Shown here piece by piece: positions 58,835 through 64,000 of a DNA stretch of 64,000 nucleotides (position 1 is its first letter; every line of letters starts with the position of its first letter). Source of the stretch: Cladobotryum mycophilum. Taxonomy: Eukaryota; Ascomycota; Sordariomycetes; Hypocreales; Hypocreaceae. Made by a program: the position numbers and the translations under genes. Where the stretch lies: the NCBI GenBank assembly GCA_036429605.1, contig JAVFKD010000010.1:310001-374000 (forward strand), read 5' to 3'. The notes beneath the pieces were generated by a model. That model had not been told where the DNA came from. It saw nothing but the letters and a program-made list of their open reading frames with translations, and did no database searches.

Positions 58835-61009
58835 ATGGCAACCTCAATCGGTGGATTGGACATCATCTTTGGTGATCCTCGTCAGCCCAAAGCTCTCCCA
58901 CTGAGCCACTCTAAAGCGCGATGGGGCGGCTTCAAGACGGAAAGAAAAGTTCTACCCAAGGGTTCTCAGAAACGCAAGGGATGCCGCTCTCTCCCATGCG
59001 ATATTCTCTTTGAACGAGATACCCCTGTCAAGGTATGAACTGCAAGCTAGACAAGGAGACGGAAATCTCACCAGCATGACAGCTCCGAGATGGCACGACA
59101 GTTTACGCTGACATTTACCGACCCGTGGATGAAACGGCAAAATCCCCAGTTGTAATCGCTTGGTCCCCATATGGAAAAGAGGGCGGTCGCGGGAACCAAG
59201 TTTTGGACGATTTCCCATTCCGAATGGCCGTTCCCTTGGAGAAACTTTCCGAGTGGCAGAAGTGGGAGGGCCCTGACCCCGCAGAATGGGTTCAACACGG
59301 ATACGCAATCGTGAACCCAGATCCCAGGGGCGTGGGTAAGAGTGAGGGCAATATTTACCAGTTTGGATCTCAAGAAGGCAGAGACGGTGCGGACGTGGTG
59401 GATTGGGTTGGTTCGCAATCTTGGTGTTCTGGAAAGGTAGCTTTGAGTGGCAACTCATACCTATCAATATCTCAGGTACGGTGATCTTGTGTCTTGCGTG
59501 TAGAAGGATGGTCTTTTTGTCTAAGAATTCGCTGACCGACTTTGCTCGATAGTGGTTCATTGCTGCTGAGAGACCCAAGCACCTAGCAGCCATTGCACCG
59601 GTATGATGAATATTTTCTGACTCTTTCGCGATTATCCTGCCAACTTCTGACTCTACACAGTGGGAGGGATCTTCGGATCTCTTTCGTGAAGCTCTCACCG
59701 CTGGAGGGGTTCTGACAAGCCCGGCCATGTCATTCAACTTGCAGCTTATGCAGGTGAATGCTGGCGAAAACACATGGGAGAATACAGTCGCAATGCTATT
59801 GAAGCATAGACAGCATGGCGAGTATCACGATGACAAACGAGCTCGCGTTGAGGTGGGGAAAACAATGCACATGGCACCCACGGGAGATTAACTTGTGGCA
59901 TAGAACATTGACGTCCCGGCCTATGTCGTTGCCAGCTGGTCAAACCCCATCCACACATGGGGCACATTCTGTGCCTACGGCAGACTGGACAGTGAAAAAT
60001 GGCTGCGCGTGCATGACACTTGGGTAAGTTGCCCATCCTGGAGGATGCATCAGTTGACTAACGCTCCGTAGGAATGGCCAGACTACTATGAGGATGCCAA
60101 TATCGCGGACCTCAGGCGCTTCTTCGACTACTACTTAAAGGTAAGGGTAATGGGACTTTACTCGGAGATCAACAAAACTGATTTCTCTCACAGGGTATCG
60201 ATAATAAATGGCCAGAGACACCTCGCTTTCGAGCCAAGATCCTCGACACGAGTATCCCAACTGCCAAATCGGGCAGCAATTTCGTTTCTTCTGCGTTTCC
60301 GCCACCAGAAATGAAGCCGCAGAAGCTGTGGATAGACGGCATTAGCAAGACCTTTACGGCAAAGGAGCCCGACCACATGTCTCGCCATGACTGCCGGCGG
60401 GGATCCGACGTCTCCTTCACCTACACCTTCTCCAAGGATGTCATTCTGTGCGGCCCCGTGCAGCTACTCATGCCCTTGTCTGTCTCTGGTTCCGAGGACT
60501 GCGACGTATTTATACGATGCGGCAAAATCTCAACAAAGGGCAACATGTGCTCCCAGCTCGTGGTTCCATTCCAGAAATTCTACCAATCATCCGTCATCCG
60601 TTTCGCACATCGCCTGGGAATAAACCAGGTAAAAGTTCTCTTCTACGAAGGGCCCAAGGGACAAGTTCGCATCTCCCACCGGGAAACAGACCCAAAGCTG
60701 TCATGCCCCGGATTTCCCATCAGCCGGCTCGACAAACGCAGCCCAGTCAGAGCCAGCGAGGTCGCGCAGGTGCAGCTTCCCTTGACGCCTATTGGAATGC
60801 GATTCGCTGCCGGGGAGAAGTTGGAGGTGCGCATCTCTTTGTCGGATGATTCGGTGATGCCTCCGGTTGATCAGGCTTCGCTCACGGTGGAGGGTCTTGA
60901 GGACTACAACAAGGACGCGGTGCTGACTTGTCATTCTGGGCCGGAGACTGGGGGTGGTTATATCATATTGCCTGTGCTTGAGACAGCGGGGTCGAGCACC
61001 AGGACTTGA
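58835..61009 (+). CDS. CocE/NonD-type alpha/beta hydrolase (S15-like), 611 residues
   Basis: Seven exons: 58835-59032, 59083-59475, 59553-59600, 59661-59852, 59904-60023, 60072-60140 and 60194-61009. LRDGTTVYADIYRPVDE opens the hydrolase domain. NPDPRGVGKSEG and VALSGNSYLSISQWF give the nucleophile Ser in GNSY. VPAYVVASWSNPIHTWGTF holds the region of the acid residue, and RRFFDYYLKG ends the core. The C-terminal 250 residues form the jelly-roll domain typical of the family (VILCGPVQLLMPLSVSG; SCPGFPISRLD). Relatives hydrolyse acyl esters or amides, or act as X-Pro dipeptidyl peptidases. The donor of intron 4 (GTGGGG) is unusual but keeps frame. Cytosolic by absence of a signal peptide. Confidence 0.9.
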
Positions 61010-61349
61010 ACATGAGGGCGGTTGTTTGTAGGCATAGAACCCAGGTAGCTTTCATGTGTGCAGAGAATGGTTGAGACATTACAGCTGTGTCGGCACATTA
61101 AAATCAGTACTCCGTACATTAAGCAAACAGAAATCCACTGAGGGTCTGAAGCAGCAAGTGACCAACAATTCACATTTCATCTACATTCAAGTTCCAGCCC
61201 AAGACAGGCATCATGAACGACTACGAAGCCCTACCCTCACTATGCTTTGCATCACTGGATGCAGAATAGATCGAAAGTAAATAACCTCTCATCTAGCAAA
61301 TTCTTCTTTACCTCACTGGACAAGCCAGCATAAGCAATGAAAAAAGAGA
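61010..61349. other. Intergenic, downstream of hydrolase and U2 gene
   Basis: No gene is seen between the end of the hydrolase gene and the 3' end of the U2 snRNA gene. It contains one AGTACTCCGTAC motif near 61107-61118. Confidence 0.45.
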
Positions 61350-61536
61350 GTTCGCGTCACCTGGAGGCAGTGTAATACCAGGAACACTATGGGCAGAATC
61401 ATGTGCAAGCACAGCGGACCCCGCCCCAAAACCAAAAATAAGAATAATCAAGATTGGTCTCAGTAGAGACCTTTCAGAGATTAAACTGAAAAGAACAGAT
61501 ACTACACTTGATCTAAGCCAAAAGGCAAAGAGAGCT
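61350..61536 (-). ncRNA. U2 spliceosomal snRNA, about 187 nt
   Basis: The minus strand reads CTCTTTGCCTTTTGGCTTAG and continues through ATCAAG to GTGTAGTA (61507-61500), the conserved element that pairs with the intron branch site. TTCAGTTTAATCTCTGAAAG, a perfect stem-loop GGTCTCTACTGAGACC (about 61471-61456) and the Sm site ATTTTTGG (about 61440-61433) follow. Near the 3' end CCTGG...CCAGG closes the last stem-loop. Order, spacing and length match U2 snRNA of other eukaryotes (human 188 nt). The exact 5' and 3' ends are estimates within a few bases. U2 snRNP selects the branch point during pre-mRNA splicing in the nucleus. A TATA box lies 48 bp upstream. This is one of the most certain calls in the window. 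Confidence 0.95.
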
Positions 61537-61955
61537 AAGGAGAAAGGAAAGAAAAGTCTAAGAGGAGGGCGAGCCTGGAGGGACTTTTATAGAAAGGATG
61601 TGGCGGGCGGTGAAGAGGGCTCTGGAGATTAATGGCAGAATAAAAGGTTCCCCCCGCTTCTCTTTCAGGGGGAGGAAGATTGAGCTTCATTGGCGGAGTG
61701 AAACATCCCCAACCTCCTCATCAGTGTGGTGGAGATGCTGCATGATATTCTTGCAAAGAGCGGTGTATAACTTTGTGATATTGAGGATATTGTTTTTCAT
61801 AATAAATATTCTTCCTCATATTCGCATGCAAACACATCTCCACAGACGAGGCATTGCTGCAATCACGAACGCGTCTACCCGAGAATGTGTTACAACACCA
61901 ATCGTTGGTATCTATATACATCTAGATGTTATTGTCACTACCAAAACACAAAAAT
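61537..61955. other. U2 promoter and intergenic sequence
   Basis: The left part is the U2 promoter. The rest is AT-rich spacer towards the 3' end of the aldo-keto reductase gene. Confidence 0.45.
61584..61591 (-). promoter_or_regulatory. TATA box of the U2 snRNA gene
   Basis: TATAAAAG reads on the minus strand about 48 bp before the estimated U2 5' end, consistent with a TATA-driven snRNA promoter. Confidence 0.5.
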
Positions 61956-62948
61956 CTAACGAAAGTATGGCCTGCAGACGGCCTTTACTATCTGCCAGCC
62001 CTCATCAAACGCTTGAAGCATCTCATCAGGCAGAGGTCCCTTGTCCAAGTTGGTCAAATTTTCTCTCAACTGCGCTGCGCTGCTCGCCCCAATAATGACC
62101 GCATCACCATGGTCCTTGTTCATAAAGCTGTGATGCATGGACCATCGCAGCGCCGCCTCAGCGGTTGAAATGCCCAGCTTGGCTGCCGCGGGTCTCACAA
62201 TGTCCAGGGCATCAAAGTACGTTTGGTTCCAGTAGCGACTGCGGTAATCCGATCCCTGCCTCCTGTTTGGATCGAAGCGGCTACCCTCCTCGTGCTGTGT
62301 ATCGTCACGCTTGTATTTGTCGGTCAGCATGCCGCCGCCCAGAGGATTAAACTGGTAAAATGCGATGCCGTAGTAGCGCAGGCATGGGAAGAGCTCTGGC
62401 TCGACGGCGCGGTGGAGAGCATTGTACACGCCCTGGTACACGTCGGGCTTCTTCCAGCCGTTGCGGATGCAAATCTCGCATAGTTGGGCCGTCTCCCATG
62501 CGGAGTAGTTGCTGATGCCGAAGCGCTTGAAGTAGCCCTCCTCGTACAGCTTGTTGACCTCACGCAGGGTATCCTCGTACGGTGTGTTGTGATCAGGTGC
62601 ATGCAGGTACCACATGTCGACTTTGTCGGTGCCCAGCGCCTTCAAGCTGTCCAGCAAGCCCTGTCTCACGTCCTTGGGCGAGTGGGTGTAGTGTGCACCA
62701 ATGGGCGACAGCTTTGTGTCCATGACGATGCCTCGCTTCTGCCAATTCAGTTGGCCGAGGTACTCTTCACAGCTGCCACCGCCGTAGACGCGTGCGCTAT
62801 CGAGCTCAACATGGCTAAATTCTTGGAAGACATCAAGGATGGCTGCGCAGTCCTCAAGGTCGTGCACTCTGGCCTGCTCAGCGCCCTTTTTACCTAGGGT
62901 CATGGAGCCGAAGACGACCTTGAGCTCTGATTTAGGCTGGCCAGACAT
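61956..62948 (-). CDS. AKR7-type aldo-keto reductase, 330 residues
   Basis: A single exon runs from MSGQPKSELKVVFGSMTLGK (ATG at 62948) to TAA at 61956. An upstream in-frame start would add 24 residues without a family counterpart, so the inner ATG was taken. Features are ELDSARVYGGGSCEEYLG (catalytic Asp and Tyr region), MDTKLSP, DMWYLHAPDHNTPYEDTL (His of the active site), GISNYSAWETAQLCEI, YQFNPLGGGMLTDKY and the NADPH site VIIGASSAAQLRENL. This is the family of aflatoxin-aldehyde reductases, which reduce dialdehydes and other carbonyls with NADPH. The physiological substrate is unknown. The gene is intact and alone. Confidence 0.92.
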   Translation of the reverse strand: MSGQPKSELKVVFGSMTLGKKGAEQARVHDLEDCAAILDVFQEFSHVELDSARVYGGGSCEEYLGQLNWQKRGIVMDTKLSPIGAHYTHSPKDVRQGLLDSLKALGTDKVDMWYLHAPDHNTPYEDTLREVNKLYEEGYFKRFGISNYSAWETAQLCEICIRNGWKKPDVYQGVYNALHRAVEPELFPCLRYYGIAFYQFNPLGGGMLTDKYKRDDTQHEEGSRFDPNRRQGSDYRSRYWNQTYFDALDIVRPAAAKLGISTAEAALRWSMHHSFMNKDHGDAVIIGASSAAQLRENLTNLDKGPLPDEMLQAFDEGWQIVKAVCRPYFR

Positions 62949-64000
62949 GTTGAGTGTATTTTGCTCTGATGTGTATATATTGAAGATGTGCCGATGCCCC
63001 CAATTGACCGCGTTGCACATTAAAGTACCTCACTTGACCTTCTTATACTTGAATCGAGCTCGAGAGGGACATCGAGATGTTTGTCTACTTCGGGAATACT
63101 GCTACCAAACTCCGAATCTCCATCCATCTCAACCCCGCACTCGTGATGACACATTTGTTTAACCCGCATCCTCTTAGTGTAGCCTGAGAATATCGGGACT
63201 TGATCTCGGTTCAACTGGGTTTGAAGCAATTCATACCTCATATTTTCGATTTTTGGCTACTATCGACTAGTATTAACCAAGAAAAGCGATGATATTGAGT
63301 AGCATTAAGGTAATGACATAAAAACAACATTGACTGGGATCATTCTCTTTCCCTTCTCCCCTTGTCTCGGTTCGTTCCGATGAGCTCACATTAGTGGAAT
63401 CCCCGCATAGGAAGGAAGACCAAAAAGAGTAGTAGATGTAATTACTTTGGGCATTGGATAGTGAGGAGTGTGAGAGCTAAGGACTTAGAGTGGCCACTGG
63501 CGATGTTCTGCATTCAAATGTGATGACCGATTCAATATCCGATGTCCGATGCTACAGTAATGATTCACTTGAAAGGTTTGACGCATCTAAAAAGGCGTAG
63601 AGATGGAGGTGAATCAATTAAAATGAACAAGATGATGGTGATGTTGCGCCATCCTACGCTGACACTAACTATCATTCCCAATCGTATAGTCGGAAGCAGG
63701 GATATCCATGGACGATTCAGACATTATGACGATTCCTTCCTCAGCTTTGAATGTGTTTGTACGACCCAAAGAAAAAAGAAAAAGACGGGGAGAAGAAGAC
63801 CAGGGCTCTTCCGTTCAGTAGCGATAACAGATACCCAGATTGGAACTTTGCCGGGGAACGTTGCAACACAACATCCCTGAATTCCTTGCAGCAAAGACAT
63901 TCCGTTGGTTTGTGATTACTTACCTTGGCCCACTACGGAATTAGCTGACTCTCTCCCTCTCTCGCTCTCTCTCTCCGGGTTCGGCCTGCACGCCTTAAAA
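62949..64000. other. Intergenic to window end, no gene seen
   Basis: The first part is the promoter of the aldo-keto reductase. No supported coding region follows. A CT-rich microsatellite-like tract lies at about 63951-63977 near the window edge. Confidence 0.4.

Noticed and set aside
1..64000. Transposase, reverse transcriptase, CRISPR array or rRNA genes
   Set aside because: I looked for long coding relics of transposons, terminal repeats, spacer-repeat arrays and 5S or large rRNA signatures on both strands and saw none that I could support.

Overview
This is fungal nuclear DNA, almost certainly from a filamentous ascomycete (Pezizomycotina). The genes carry many 48-80 bp GT-AG introns with CTAAC/CTAAT-like branch sites. 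Typical families are present: a multimodular NRPS, Zn2Cys6 and C2H2 regulators, a DUF3500 protein and a secreted M28 aminopeptidase. There is also a U2 snRNA gene. Several dead genes carry stop codons of the CpA-to-TpA type left by repeat-induced point mutation (RIP). A hypocrealean fungus would fit, but the class-level placement is inference.

Region 1 (1-8.2 kb) is mostly decayed. It holds a DUF952 gene with two one-base frame breaks, a dead M3 oligopeptidase, two degenerate copies of one membrane-protein relic about 0.83 kb apart, the 3' end of a GNAT acetyltransferase and a well-formed 43-residue secreted-peptide gene.

Region 2 (8.8-27 kb) is a compact secondary-metabolite cluster. It has a GliT-like CxxC flavin oxidoreductase, a DHA2-type MFS exporter killed by two TGG-to-TAG stops, a 2888-residue two-module NRPS (partial C-A-T-E-C-A-T-CT) and, divergent from it, an intact 1482-residue ABCC exporter. 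The layout predicts a two-residue peptide whose first residue is epimerised and which is released by the terminal C domain. Palindromes of the type CTACC(n)GGTAG lie in the NRPS/ABC divergent promoter and upstream of the dead peptidase, with a weaker match between the oxidoreductase and the MFS gene.

Region 3 (28-41.5 kb) carries a secreted nucleoside hydrolase, a radical-SAM lysine 2,3-aminomutase-like enzyme, an F-box-like gene, a head-to-head pair encoding the two halves of a Tm-1-type protein (TIM-barrel and ATP-binding parts) and a DHA1-type MFS transporter.

Region 4 (42-64 kb) carries a fungal GHKL-ATPase-like protein with an AT-hook tail, a secreted M28 aminopeptidase, and an FAD monooxygenase divergent from a Zn2Cys6 activator that has a suspicious TAG at a splice junction. 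It continues with a 121-residue protein of unknown function, a DUF3500 protein, a seven-finger C2H2 protein, a CocE/NonD hydrolase, the U2 snRNA gene and an AKR7-type aldo-keto reductase.

Two kinds of gene damage are separable: RIP-like transition stops, concentrated left of 12.5 kb, and single-base losses in runs of G or C at four sites, which look more like consensus-sequence errors. All exon structures below were deduced by reading splice signals and checking frame and family resemblance; none has transcript support.
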